A stretch of DNA of 64,000 nucleotides, taken from NCBI GenBank assembly GCA_963575745.1, contig CAUYUJ010007280.1, positions 1 through 64,000 of the forward strand, written 5' to 3'. The DNA comes from Prorocentrum cordatum. Taxonomy: Eukaryota; Sar; Dinophyceae; Prorocentrales; Prorocentraceae. A program made the translations under genes and the position numbers. This document shows, in pieces, positions 1 through 8,702 of the stretch. The notes under the pieces are model-generated. The model made no database searches. It saw nothing but the letters and a program-made list of their open reading frames with translations, and was not told the origin of the DNA. The stretch's first letter is position 1. Every line of letters starts with the position of its first letter.

Positions 1-60
1 AAACAAACACACACACACACAAACGGAACAAACACACAAACAACTACCATCATTGTAAGC
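1..60. repeat. (AC)n-rich microsatellite at window edge
   Basis: The sequence is an imperfect run of CA and CAAA units with nothing coding visible. It is cut by the window edge. Confidence 0.8.
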
Positions 61-348
61 CTGCTCGCTCTTATCTGCTCGCGTGCCGTTCAACACGCAT
101 ACCCCAGACCCTCAATACCCGCCCTCTTCGTATTCGGTCGTACCCCCCTGGGTGGTATAGATTCCTTGCCTGCCGCTTGCAGTTGGCGCATTCCCTGAAA
201 CGGTTAAATGAAAGCAGTGGGCCAGAGGCGGCTGTGGGCTCCGAGGACGTTGGCGTGCCGTTGCCGGCGCGCCATCCTGTGGGCAGCAGGGCTGAGCGAC
301 GTGACGCGGGTCTCGGGCCGCTGAAGGCCTGGACCCTGTTGCGCCACA
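61..348. other. Unassigned sequence
   Basis: Short frames are open on both strands, but none shows a recognisable domain. The last part (about 325-348) would be the 3' end of an intron if the exon call that follows is right. Confidence 0.4.
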
Positions 349-570
349 GAGATGCCACGCACTGAGCAACAACGATTGGCAGAAGCCGGGGCCAGAAGAG
401 AGGATGCAGATGAGGTGCACATCTGCTCTCACATGTATCGTCTTCCGGGGAAGCTGCAAGCTGTTCTTAGGAGCCAGGGGGTGAGAATAGATGCCGCAAG
501 TGAAGAATACTTCCAGTCTCAAATGCAAGCTCGTCGGGGCGAGCGGCAGGCTGACTGCATCAGATGAGAT
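349..570 (+). CDS. Possible 3'-terminal exon, unknown protein
   Basis: A 71-codon frame starts at the ATG at 352 and stops at the TGA at 568-570. An acceptor-like CCACAG lies just upstream, so the frame may begin inside an exon rather than at that ATG; in-frame stops occur further upstream. The peptide is mixed and hydrophilic (for example REDADEVHICSHMYRLPGK and AASEEYFQSQMQARRGE), unlike the low-complexity frames elsewhere. No family is recognised. The opposite strand is also open for 157 codons, so the strand is not certain. It lies 315 bp outside the retrotransposon and is not part of it. Confidence 0.35.
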
Positions 571-885
571 AGTAGTTGCGTGCATACATGTGCGATCATA
601 GCCCTTCCGTATGTTCTGGGCTCAAGCATTCTTCTTCAGGGTGCGTGTGCCCCACGAAGCGCTCGTAGGCACAGACCTGGCCTCTGCCTAATTAGTCCAG
701 GAACTGTAGCGTGAGGGAGCGGAGAACAAGCAGGTGGTCAGATTATATCTATATATATATATATGTATTGCTGATTCGCGCGAGCCAAACAATAACAATC
801 CGCGACGCGGAACACCCAGGGACAGTGAATAACCGTTCGGCCCCTCGCTCTGATTCTCTAGATCTTCGTATTTCCCTCCTCTATC
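571..885. other. Unassigned spacer with a (TA)n run
   Basis: No supported gene. A short ATATAT run lies near 746-765. The last five bases (CTATC, 881-885) are the left target-site duplicate of the copia element. Confidence 0.5.
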
Positions 886-1071
886 TGTCGATCTCGGATC
901 GGTTCGTCGATCGAGGATCGCATCTTTTCCCGGGAGGGCGCCCTGGCTCAAGGGCCCTAAACGGCAGCGGGGCGCAAGAGCATCAGGAAAGATGGGGGAC
1001 GAGGAGAAACAAGGCGAGAAGGATGAAGCGAGAGGTGACACACCTAAATGGTGAAGGGCATACGGTTGACA
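886..1071 (-). repeat. 3' LTR of copia element
   Basis: 186 bp, beginning TGTCGATC and ending GGTTGACA on the plus strand. It matches the copy at 8262-8447 throughout. It is flanked on the outside by the CTATC target duplicate. No TATA box is evident, as is usual in dinoflagellates. Confidence 0.95.
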
Positions 1072-1100
1072 ACCTCACCATTCTTTCTTTTGTTTCTGTA
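1072..1100 (-). promoter_or_regulatory. Polypurine tract (plus-strand DNA primer)
   Basis: Read on the minus strand, the bases abutting the 3' LTR are strongly purine-rich (AGAAACAAAAGAAAGAATGG, then TGAGGT). This is the expected position and composition for the plus-strand primer of an LTR retrotransposon. Confidence 0.75.
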
Positions 1101-1145
1101 CAAAAAAAGAAAAGGCAGCCAGGAAAAGGAAAAGCTCAGTTCAGT

Positions 1146-3758
1146 TCAGGAAGTGGCTGTCTTTGCGGCCTTCTTTGCTTCCGCCTTCGCCTGTTTCTTT
1201 GCCTTCCGCTTGTCAGAGCGCTTCCTGCGCCTGGCCTGGGTCGGGGGCTTGCGCTTCAGGTTCCGGTCTGTGGAGAGCCTCAGCTTGGGGCAGTCCGTGG
1301 TCTGCGAGAAGAGCCCGTGCCAGTCCTTCGCCTCGTTGTCGGAGGCCGCTTTGGCAGCACGATTATCTTCGCGCCTGCTCGGGGCGCTCCCCTTGTCGTT
1401 GCCGTCGCAGCTGAGGGTCTCCGCGTCGCTGTCACTGCTCGGAGAGGGAGACACATCGACCTGCGGAGGTCCTGGTTTCGCCTGTCTCGCCGGGGCCTGG
1501 CTTGAAGCAGGGGGGTCTGCCTCGGCAGGCGACCCGGGCGGGCTGGAAGCGGGCTCTGGGGACAGAGCTCTCTTCTCCCTGGCCCTCGCTGCTTCCTCCA
1601 GCCTGATCTGGGCACGCTGTCTCTTGGATCTCTCGCGGTCCCGGAGCAAGCGGGCAGACATCCAGTGTCCACAGAAGTCAACGTCTCGGCGGTACAAGAC
1701 ATTAAGATGCTTCTGCTTACGCCACGGCGGAGGCGCGCCAGCTTCTCGAAGCTGCTTGTCCTGATCGAGCATGTCTGTCAACATGTTGTCCTTCTGCTGC
1801 GCGTGCACCTGCTGCCTCAAGAGGCTCACCGCCCTCTCTGCCTGCTCTGGCCGATCGAGATCTTGGTGGCCCTGCATGCGGCGAAGCGACGGCACTTCGG
1901 AGCGGAAGCTCCGGAGGCTCTCTGTGACCAAATGCCGCTCGATCGCATTGAGCCTGCGGGCAGGCACAGCGGCCAGCTGCTCCTCCACCGGCGGCGTCGG
2001 CACTGTAGGTGGCGGCCGGCGCGGCGGAGGTGCTGGAGGCGTCCGGCTCGGAGGCGGCGCCGGAGCAGACGCCTTGCTCGTGGTCCCTGGCGCTGCGGCA
2101 GGCCGGGGCCGAGCACCAATGGCAACTGTTGCAACCATCGCGAACTCAAGCTTTCCGCCGGCCGGGAGGCCACAGCACGGCGGTCCGCTTTGAGCCACAA
2201 CAGGCTGCGACATGTAGCACGAAGCAGCGCTTGTCGGTCTTGCCGCCGAACGCAAATCTATCGAACACGACCTGATCGGATCGAGGATTTTCGATGGATT
2301 GCTGTTTGGCTTGGTGAGCGGATCCGCGACCATACTGGCATCAGGCACCCAAGACAAATCACTAGGAAGAACTTTGCTGTTTACTGTTCTCTGCCAACCA
2401 ACACACGCCTCTCTGATGCGACTCAAAGACGGTATCAAATCTTCTTCTGTGATGTGTGGTGTGGTGGAGTACGTATTCGTGACAAGAGACCACGAATCTG
2501 TCAGCAGGAGCCCAGCAGGCGGCTCTTCTAGATTCAATGCCTCTTGAATCCTCCTCAACGTCGCGTACTGCACATCAAGGGCGCTTTCGGCAGCGAGGCT
2601 TTCAGTGGCCATCGTGGAGCTAATCGACCTGGTTTGCTTCTTAGAAGCCCAACGGTAAAGATACGCACGCACAATGGGACAAACACCCTCTGGGATCGTT
2701 TCTCCTATGAAGGTGGTCATGCCTCGCTGCGGTGGTTTGCCTTTGGACGAGTCGCCGTACGTGTAAACGCAGATTTTTGAAATATCCATAGGCCCAAAAT
2801 ACAAAACCACATCCTCCCCCCTAAGTCTTCTAGCGTTTTTGTTGGCTTCAAGGAGGGTGGATACTGTTGCAGACTGTACTTTGGAAGCAAGGGAACTGCA
2901 AGCAAAAGCGCCGTGAGGACAGCTCTGATCAGTACACCAGATCTGCTCGCCGAGGGCAGCTCGCAGTGCAGCACGTTCCTGCTCTGTCACGGGAGCGCTG
3001 GGGTGTCTGGAGCGGTGGGGCGGCACGGAGATCAGCGTCAAGGAGCGACAATACTCCTTCTGATCTAAAGAAATCCATGGAAGTTTTACTGAGATGTGCA
3101 ACCCGCAGAACGTAAAGTCGTCCTTCTGCTGGGTGCCCCATTGGAGGGGTAACGAATCGATGACATCCCAGAACTTCCCTGCCCCTGCCAGCAACGCGTC
3201 GTCGACGTGGAGCCCGACGAAACCTGTGAGACGGCCGTCTTCGAAGTAAAGAAACACGCAGGGGTCCCAAATGGACTGCTGGAAGCCGCGCTCCAGAAGA
3301 GGACGGCGCATGTGGAAGAACCACGCACGCGGCGCCCTGCGGAGACCGTACAACGTCTTCCCCCTGTGCAACCTCCATACGAATCCAGGCCGGATCGATA
3401 CGCTCTTGGGTGGCACAACGAAGACGGGAGAACTGTCGTAGTGTGGATCGGCGTCGGTCTCGGCCTGCAGGAACGCTTTGCGGACGTCCCAAGCTTCTGG
3501 CGCCCATCCGTGCACGGCTGCTAACCACAACAGGAATCTGACAGAGTTTCTGTTGAGCGTTGGGGAATCAACGACATGATTCTCAGCCCCTGGTTCAAAA
3601 CAGCCCTGCACCACCAAACGTGCTTTAGCCTCTCCTTCCTTGGCGGTGTACACAAACCTGGAAGGAACGGCGGCAGTCCCTGGCGGCAGGCGTACCTCGT
3701 CGAAGTTTTTGGAGACGGCGTTGAGTTCCTTCAGACGTGGTGCTTCGAAAGAAGGGTC
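1146..3758 (-). CDS. Copia reverse transcriptase - RNase H with extra C-terminal domain
   Basis: Continuation of the pol frame after an in-frame TAA at 3759-3761; no ATG lies near its start, so it must be made as part of a polyprotein. Counting from the GTG codon at 3653, reverse transcriptase spans about residues 30-205: the first catalytic Asp is D56 in WDVRKAF, then YGLRRAPRAWF (102-112), and the active-site box LHVDDALL (148-155) where copia elements usually have YVDD. RNase H covers about 295-448 (TYGDSS, ATESLAAES, LLTDSW, VADPLTK). Residues about 455-835 are not part of a standard copia protein. This part has a cysteine motif SGPPCCGLPAGGK (489-501), a Pro-rich stretch, a charged probable coiled coil (about 555-700) and a Lys/Arg-rich tail. 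The frame ends at a TGA (1146-1148) just inside the 3' LTR. Confidence 0.92.
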   Translation of the reverse strand, partial: DPSFEAPRLKELNAVSKNFDEVRLPPGTAAVPSRFVYTAKEGEAKARLVVQGCFEPGAENHVVDSPTLNRNSVRFLLWLAAVHGWAPEAWDVRKAFLQAETDADPHYDSSPVFVVPPKSVSIRPGFVWRLHRGKTLYGLRRAPRAWFFHMRRPLLERGFQQSIWDPCVFLYFEDGRLTGFVGLHVDDALLAGAGKFWDVIDSLPLQWGTQQKDDFTFCGLHISVKLPWISLDQKEYCRSLTLISVPPHRSRHPSAPVTEQERAALRAALGEQIWCTDQSCPHGAFACSSLASKVQSATVSTLLEANKNARRLRGEDVVLYFGPMDISKICVYTYGDSSKGKPPQRGMTTFIGETIPEGVCPIVRAYLYRWASKKQTRSISSTMATESLAAESALDVQYATLRRIQEALNLEEPPAGLLLTDSWSLVTNTYSTTPHITEEDLIPSLSRIREACVGWQRTVNSKVLPSDLSWVPDASMVADPLTKPNSNPSKILDPIRSCSIDLRSAARPTSAASCYMSQPVVAQSGPPCCGLPAGGKLEFAMVATVAIGARPRPAAAPGTTSKASAPAPPPSRTPPAPPPRRPPPTVPTPPVEEQLAAVPARRLNAIERHLVTESLRSFRSEVPSLRRMQGHQDLDRPEQAERAVSLLRQQVHAQQKDNMLTDMLDQDKQLREAGAPPPWRKQKHLNVLYRRDVDFCGHWMSARLLRDRERSKRQRAQIRLEEAARAREKRALSPEPASSPPGSPAEADPPASSQAPARQAKPGPPQVDVSPSPSSDSDAETLSCDGNDKGSAPSRREDNRAAKAASDNEAKDWHGLFSQTTDCPKLRLSTDRNLKRKPPTQARRRKRSDKRKAKKQAKAEAKKAAKTATS

Positions 3759-6239
3759 TTACTCAGCGATTCGAGAAGGAATCTCTTTCGCACGCTTCGT
3801 GGTTTTTGCTACCACGAGAGCGTCCAGGACCGACTCTCCTACGACAGCGGCGTCTGCCGGGCAGGAACGGCACACCTCGTGGACGGCAGCGTAGCCACAC
3901 CACTGCTCAGGCACTGTGAAAAACGAATCGTCTAAATCATTTTGGGCCGAGGCTAACAGCTCGTCGTCCGAATTGGGAAGCATCGGCGACTTGTGCGCTG
4001 GCTGGTCGTCAGTGATTTCGGAGGACGCTTCACGCTTCGCTCCTGTATGCCTGGCCGCTGATGAAGATGACGTTCCTCCTGTGCCTCTTCCTTTTCCTGG
4101 TCCCCCTCCTTCTCCTCCTTTGCCTTTGCCTGCTCCCCCTGCTCCTGGTGCAGACTTCGTCCTGTGTCGGCGCAGAGGTTCGTAAGCAGTTTGTGCCGGG
4201 GGCGGCACGGAAGCGGCGCCGAAGGGCGGCGCTGGCTGCTGTGGAAACACTGGCGGCGCGGAGGGAGGCGGCGGCAGCACGCCCGTAGACGCTGGAATAC
4301 CATTTCCCGCGGCCGGGAAACCCAAGCTCGCAGGTCCTGGAAAACCGGCAGGGGCCGGACGAGCCCCGGCAGCAGGAGGGAGGTACGGAGGTGGAGCTTG
4401 TGGTGGAGGCGTTGGCGCAGAATCGTCGTCCTGCGGCTCTTCTTTCACGCGCGCTATTGGTGGCGCACTGTCTTCTTGCTTTGGTGCGGGTGGTTGTTGT
4501 GGTGGCCCTGGTGATTGTAGTTGTGGTCCCGCTTGCACTCGTAGTTCCAAAAGCCCTCTGTTTTCTTTTGGTCGTACCCGGTGCCTGTGGACAGCTATGG
4601 CTTTGCCATCGGGGGTTCTGAGCCACACTTTCTGGTTCCCTTCCATGCCGAGCACTACGGCAGGTCCTTTCCAAGCTGTTCCGGCTGTTTTTGCCTTCGG
4701 GGTGTCATCTGCGATGTAATCGACTTCTGTTCCCGAGTCGAGAGGGCCAGTGGTGCCCGCAAGACGGGAGTTGAATAGATCACGAAGCTCGGAACATGTC
4801 TGGATCTGCCCAGCGACAGCCTGAGCAGCACGACGGAGAGACAACCTGGCATGAGCGTGGGCAGCGGCGTCTGTTCTGAACGCCTGCAGCTGTGGCGGCT
4901 CACACTCATCGATCTGGTCGAAGAAATGGTTGTTTCCGAGAGCGAGGAACTGAGCGGAAAAAACACACCTACGAACGAGGCTGTTCTTGGCAGCGCACGC
5001 CTGGAGCATGACGTCCGTCGGCGTCAGAGTGCCACTGCTCAATTCCGTTTTGAAGTTTTCGGCGAGCTTGTAGAAAACCATTTTGAGCACGCCGTTGTGG
5101 CGCTCTACTAAGCCCGCAGAGGCGGGAGTATGAGGAGGAATCCAAAAATGCCTTGTGCCGTGATGCATCAGGAACGTTTCTACCTCCTTGTTCTGATACT
5201 CGCCGCCGTTGTCCGTAAGAACGCTGCGCGGGAGACATCCGTAGACCGACTGCCACCTTGAGAGGGTAGCAAGTGTTCCAGAAGGTGCACGGGTGCACGT
5301 ATACTCCGCGAGCGACCACTTCGAGAAAGAATCGACCATGTGGTGAAGGATGTACTTGCTTCCGCATACTGACACTTCAAAGGAATCAATACACACAAGG
5401 TCGTTTACATTTCTCGCAGACATGCCAGAAGTCTTTGGGTGCGCGTGTGGTTTACGGAACTTGTCACAAATCTTACAACACTTCGTGGCTTTTTCGGCAA
5501 GTTTTCTGACCTGTGGCACTGTCTCGGGAAGCAAGGCAGGAGTGATACGTCGCATCAACTGGTCCACGGTCGGGTGCGCGAGCTTGTCGTGCATCCGTTT
5601 GAGACCAGCTTCCGTCTGAAGGTCGGCGCGAAGTTGCTCCAGACGCGGCGGAAGAGACACCGCGAAGGCTCTCGGGTGCTCTTGAACGGTCACAGTCTCG
5701 AAAGCTGCTGCGTCACTAAGAGGCGCAAAATCGCAGTCACGTGCCTCTGTTGCTACCGCGGCAACACTGTTGAGCAACATGAGAGGGAACAGGTAATGTC
5801 CCGCACTCGAAGTTTTCAGTTGGACAGTGGTGCCTGTGGTTTTCGAGTACATGGTGTCCTTCTCGAAGTCGATCACTGCTTTCAGATTCTTTAGCTGCGG
5901 CTTTCCCAACAAGAAAGGCGCGGCCATTGTCTGTTCGGGGCCAGTGTTCAGCACTTCGAACTCTGTGGTGGCATTCAGGTGTTGGACAGGTGCGGTTGCA
6001 ACGGCTTCCGCCGTCTTCGGGTCGCCACCAGCGAACCGATACTTCGTGTTCGACGGCCTTTCGCTCACGTAGAGCTCGGGGTACTCCTGTTGAAGCAAGG
6101 CTTTGAAGTTTTCCAGGCGTTTCTTGCTGACCATGCCCTTGGAGCAACCAGAGTCTATGATGGCCTCGTGGTCACCAATGTCTGCGTGCATGCTGTCTTC
6201 TGACACGGTCGCCGGCAAAGCTGCTGCTGTTCCGCCCTT
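3759..6239 (-). CDS. Copia protease - integrase polyprotein segment
   Basis: In frame with the end of gag, separated from it by one TAA (6240-6242); there is no ATG at its start, so readthrough or an upstream fusion would be needed. Numbering from the TTG codon at 6218: the aspartic protease motif is IDSGCSKG (active Asp 22). The integrase HHCC zinc finger is H210, H215, C248, C251. The DDE core is D278, D336 and E372, with exactly 35 residues between the last two. Around 515-550 a module with WKGPAVVLG and HRHRVRP resembles the SH3-like GPY/F-type C-terminal region. A long Pro/Gly-rich linker follows, up to the in-frame TAA at 3759-3761 before reverse transcriptase. All catalytic residues are present. 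Confidence 0.9.
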   Translation of the reverse strand, partial: KGGTAAALPATVSEDSMHADIGDHEAIIDSGCSKGMVSKKRLENFKALLQQEYPELYVSERPSNTKYRFAGGDPKTAEAVATAPVQHLNATTEFEVLNTGPEQTMAAPFLLGKPQLKNLKAVIDFEKDTMYSKTTGTTVQLKTSSAGHYLFPLMLLNSVAAVATEARDCDFAPLSDAAAFETVTVQEHPRAFAVSLPPRLEQLRADLQTEAGLKRMHDKLAHPTVDQLMRRITPALLPETVPQVRKLAEKATKCCKICDKFRKPHAHPKTSGMSARNVNDLVCIDSFEVSVCGSKYILHHMVDSFSKWSLAEYTCTRAPSGTLATLSRWQSVYGCLPRSVLTDNGGEYQNKEVETFLMHHGTRHFWIPPHTPASAGLVERHNGVLKMVFYKLAENFKTELSSGTLTPTDVMLQACAAKNSLVRRCVFSAQFLALGNNHFFDQIDECEPPQLQAFRTDAAAHAHARLSLRRAAQAVAGQIQTCSELRDLFNSRLAGTTGPLDSGTEVDYIADDTPKAKTAGTAWKGPAVVLGMEGNQKVWLRTPDGKAIAVHRHRVRPKENRGLLELRVQAGPQLQSPGPPQQPPAPKQEDSAPPIARVKEEPQDDDSAPTPPPQAPPPYLPPAAGARPAPAGFPGPASLGFPAAGNGIPASTGVLPPPPSAPPVFPQQPAPPFGAASVPPPAQTAYEPLRRHRTKSAPGAGGAGKGKGGEGGGPGKGRGTGGTSSSSAARHTGAKREASSEITDDQPAHKSPMLPNSDDELLASAQNDLDDSFFTVPEQWCGYAAVHEVCRSCPADAAVVGESVLDALVVAKTTKRAKEIPSRIAE

Positions 6240-7644
6240 TTATTCTTCCAGCGTGGTGTCGCGACCGTCGTCGTTGTCGTCGCTGTCGTGCTCAGAGTCG
6301 TCTTCGTCTTCGTCGTCGTAACCGCCGCTTCCGCGCTTCTCTGGGGCAAGGCCCAAGCGCCAGCACGGCTCGCAGAGGCCCATGTCCACTGGGGTGCACG
6401 GCTCGCACGCGAAGAACGCGTTGCCGCACTCGGTGTGGTACATGCACTTGTACTGCGACATCACTTTGTCACAGCAGCTGACCTGAACGACGCGGCGCGG
6501 ACAACCGTCGCTGTGGGCAGCCACAGGCGGCACTACGGACGAGGCGCAAGCGTCATCCTTTCCACCAGCCGGGAAGCTCCAGCACGGCGGTCCAGAAGAC
6601 GTTGCCTGGCTGCTGTCTTTTCCACCAGCTGGGAAACTCCAGCACGGCGGTCCAGAAGACGTTGCCTGGCTGCTGTCTTTTCCACCAGCCGGGAAACTCC
6701 AGCACGGCGGTCCAGACGAAGGGGCGGCCGAGGACGACGACGCTGGTTGCCTGTTGCCTTTTCCACCGGCTGGGAAGCCCGAGCACGGCGGTCCAGACAA
6801 GGAGGCTGACGACGACGCTGGTTGGCTGCTGCCTTTTCCACCGGCTGGGAAGCCCGAGCACGGCGGTCCAGACGCAGAGGCAGCCATAGACGACCACGCG
6901 AGGACTGCGGACGCATCCGGGTCCTGGTGCTGCGTGTAGTTCCAGTCCGTTGCGGCCCAGTCAGGGCTCTCGGACCAACCGCCAATCCAGCTTTCCCACT
7001 CGTCGGCGGCGACAGCGAATGACGATTTTCCTTTTGCTTGGCTCTTCCCTGCCTGGGATTTGCCCTTGTTCTTGTTGCTTTTGGTTTTGCTCGTCGCGGG
7101 CTTCGGCTGTCCGCTCGAGTAGCCCTTGGACCAGCTTCCTCTGCCTTTTCCCAAAGGCGTTTTGCCAGTCTTGCCCTTGTCAATGCCCTTGCCTTTTCCT
7201 TTCGGCGGGTGTGGGCATTTGTCGACCCAGTGGCTTGGACTGCCACACCGCAAACAGCCTTTTTGGCCGTAGTTTGCTTCTTCTGTCCAACTAGCTTCCT
7301 GCCAGCTCTGTTCGTCCCAGTCTTGTTCAAAGCCCTCTGAAGGCCAGTCTTCCCAGGCTTCGTAGCCTTGGTGCTCCGCCGTTTTGGCTAAAGGGTTGTC
7401 TCCTAGTACTTTAAGGATCACACTCTTGGTCTTAGCTAAAGTCAGAGTGGCGTCCAAGTCGAGTCTCGTCGACAAGTTGCTCAGTTGTTGTTGCGTGAGT
7501 TGTGCGTTGATGATCATAATCAACGATTTCACAAAACCCTCTAAGACAACGAACCTATCCTGGTCTACTTCCTGTAGCAGGCGGAACGACTCGTTCACGT
7601 AGTCTTCTACTTTCTGGTTACCCCGTTTCAACTCCAGCCAGGAA
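6240..7644 (-). CDS. Copia Gag, C-terminal part (nucleocapsid)
   Basis: Open frame after the internal duplication, with no ATG of its own; in the ancestral element it would continue from the upstream gag frame. It carries a CCHC zinc knuckle CLRCGSPSHWVDKC (spacing C-X2-C-X4-H-X4-C), a Gly/Lys-rich RNA-binding stretch, five copies of an SGPPC-x-x-PAGGK motif, a second Cys-rich cluster (VSCCDKV to CEPCW) that could bind zinc, and a very acidic tail. It ends at a TAA (6240-6242) and the protease frame continues in the same phase. Confidence 0.85.
6550..6875 (-). repeat. Intragenic tandem repeat encoding SGPPC...PAGGK motifs
   Basis: Three units of 60 bp followed by two of about 75 bp, all in frame in gag. 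Each encodes SGPPC, two variable residues, then PAGGK. The first three are nearly identical at the DNA level, which points to recent expansion. A sixth copy of the motif lies at about 2150-2195 in the extra domain after RNase H. Confidence 0.9.
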
Positions 7645-7856
7645 TAGCTAAAGTCAGAGTGGCGTCCAAGTCGAGTCTCGTCGACAAGTTGCTCAGTTGT
7701 TGTTGCGTGAGTTGTGCGTTGATGATCATAATCAACGATTTCACAAAACCCTCTTAGACAACGAACCTATCCTGGTCTACTTCCTGTAGCAGGCGGAACG
7801 ACTCGTTCACGTAGTCTTCTACTTTCTGGTTACCCCGTCTCAACTCCAGCCAGGAA
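7433..7856 (-). repeat. 212-bp tandem duplication inside gag
   Basis: Copies 7433-7644 and 7645-7856 abut directly and differ at only a few bases. As 212 is not a multiple of three, the duplication shifts the gag frame. The upstream copy (read on the minus strand) also has TAA where the other has TTA (Leu). The result separates the N-terminal and C-terminal parts of Gag. An assembly artefact is possible but less likely, because the copies are not identical. Confidence 0.9.
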
Positions 7857-8188
7857 GCAAAACGGATGATCTTAGCTACGTCGTCTTTTGTTATGTTTTC
7901 TGTTTGCATGAACTCTACCAAGTAATCGAAATCTAACTTCCCAGTTGCTCCGGTTTCGCCTGCAGGGTCGCTACTAAGACGGCTCATGTCTAATAGCTTG
8001 GCTTGGTTTTTAAACGTGTTGTTCGCAGAAAAACCTCTGGACTTTACGTGGGGGCCGACAGTCGTAGCTTTCAGCTCGGTGCTCAGATGCCATGCTTGCA
8101 GGTCTTCTTCATAGCTTTCCCAGCTTTGCGATGGACCGGCTATTGGGCAGGCTTTCACACCAGATCCCTCGAAGATGGCGGATGTCAT
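7754..8188 (-). CDS. Copia Gag, N-terminal part (truncated)
   Basis: Starts at the ATG at 8188, the first ATG after the 5' LTR, and runs 144 codons to a TAA created in the duplicated segment. The text (for example SWESYEEDLQAWHL and GNQKVEDYVNESFRLLQ) is the helical capsid-like part of a Copia Gag. The last part is duplicated in the downstream gag segment. As it stands the protein lacks the zinc knuckle. Confidence 0.8.
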   Translation of the reverse strand: MTSAIFEGSGVKACPIAGPSQSWESYEEDLQAWHLSTELKATTVGPHVKSRGFSANNTFKNQAKLLDMSRLSSDPAGETGATGKLDFDYLVEFMQTENITKDDVAKIIRFASWLELRRGNQKVEDYVNESFRLLQEVDQDRFVV

Positions 8189-8245
8189 GGCCGATGACGA
8201 TCTGCCGATCTGGGACCCCCGCGCGCGCTAGTCCGTGGAGCCGTA

Positions 8246-8257
8246 GCTCCGCTACCA
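8246..8257 (-). promoter_or_regulatory. Primer-binding site, initiator tRNA-Met-like
   Basis: On the minus strand, four bases after the 5' LTR, the sequence is TGGTAGCGGAGC. It is complementary to a tRNA 3' end GCTCCGCTACCA and differs at two positions from the usual eukaryotic initiator tRNA-Met end. Copia elements normally prime from that tRNA. The dinoflagellate tRNA itself was not available to compare. Confidence 0.65.
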
Positions 8258-8261
8258 ACTA

Positions 8262-8447
8262 TGTCGATCTCGGATCGGTTCGTCGATCGAGGATCGCATC
8301 TTTTCCCGGGAGGGCGCCCTGGCTCAAGGGCCCTAAACGGCAGCGGGGCGCAAGAGCATCAGGAAAGATGGGGGACGAGGAGAAACAAGGCGAGAAGGAT
8401 GAAGCGAGAGGTGACACACCTAAATGGTGAAGGGCATACGGTTGACA
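8262..8447 (-). repeat. 5' LTR of copia element
   Basis: 186-bp copy matching 886-1071. It would carry the element's promoter and transcription start. The right target duplicate CTATC follows at 8448-8452. Confidence 0.95.
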
Positions 8448-8515
8448 CTATCCGCATGTTGCAGGGGGTCAGCGATAATTTATGTGTGTCGATTTTCCCC
8501 TCCTAACAGACGTTC

Positions 8516-8585
8516 GCGCGGATTTCTTGGACCGGCACCGGGCCCCCACGATGGCGCCTCCAGCGGTGCCGCCGCCGGCGGTGTC
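8516..8585 (+). mobile_element. Half copy of inverted-repeat element H
   Basis: The stretch CGCGCGGATTTCTTGGA and the G+C-rich bases after it match the left arm and loop of the foldback at 58377-58499. No second arm is visible here. Confidence 0.5.
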
Positions 8586-8702
8586 GTGGCGTCGCCGGCA
8601 CTGCCAGCGCCGCCATCCTCGCAGCCGCCGCCGCTGTTTCAGTCGTCGGCGTCGCCGCCGCCGCGGGTGGCGGGTGGGGCTCCCGGAGACCGCGCCCCTC
8701 AC

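Larger units (their letters stand above)
886..8447 (-). mobile_element. Complete Ty1/copia LTR retrotransposon, 7562 bp
   Basis: The element is transcribed on the minus strand. It has 186-bp direct LTRs of the TG...CA type, which I read base by base without finding a difference, and a perfect 5-bp target-site duplication, CTATC, at 881-885 and 8448-8452. Reading down the minus strand the order is 5' LTR, primer site, gag (broken), zinc knuckle, protease, integrase, reverse transcriptase, RNase H, an extra domain, polypurine tract and 3' LTR. Integrase before reverse transcriptase identifies the Copia superfamily (Pseudoviridae). Identical LTRs imply a recent insertion, yet the body carries three in-frame TAA codons and a frame-shifting tandem duplication. 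It may therefore be a defective copy moved in trans, or the stops may be read through. Confidence 0.95.

Noticed and set aside
112-585. 157-codon minus-strand frame at the window start
   Set aside because: It is the opposite strand of a better plus-strand frame and has no recognisable text or codon bias.
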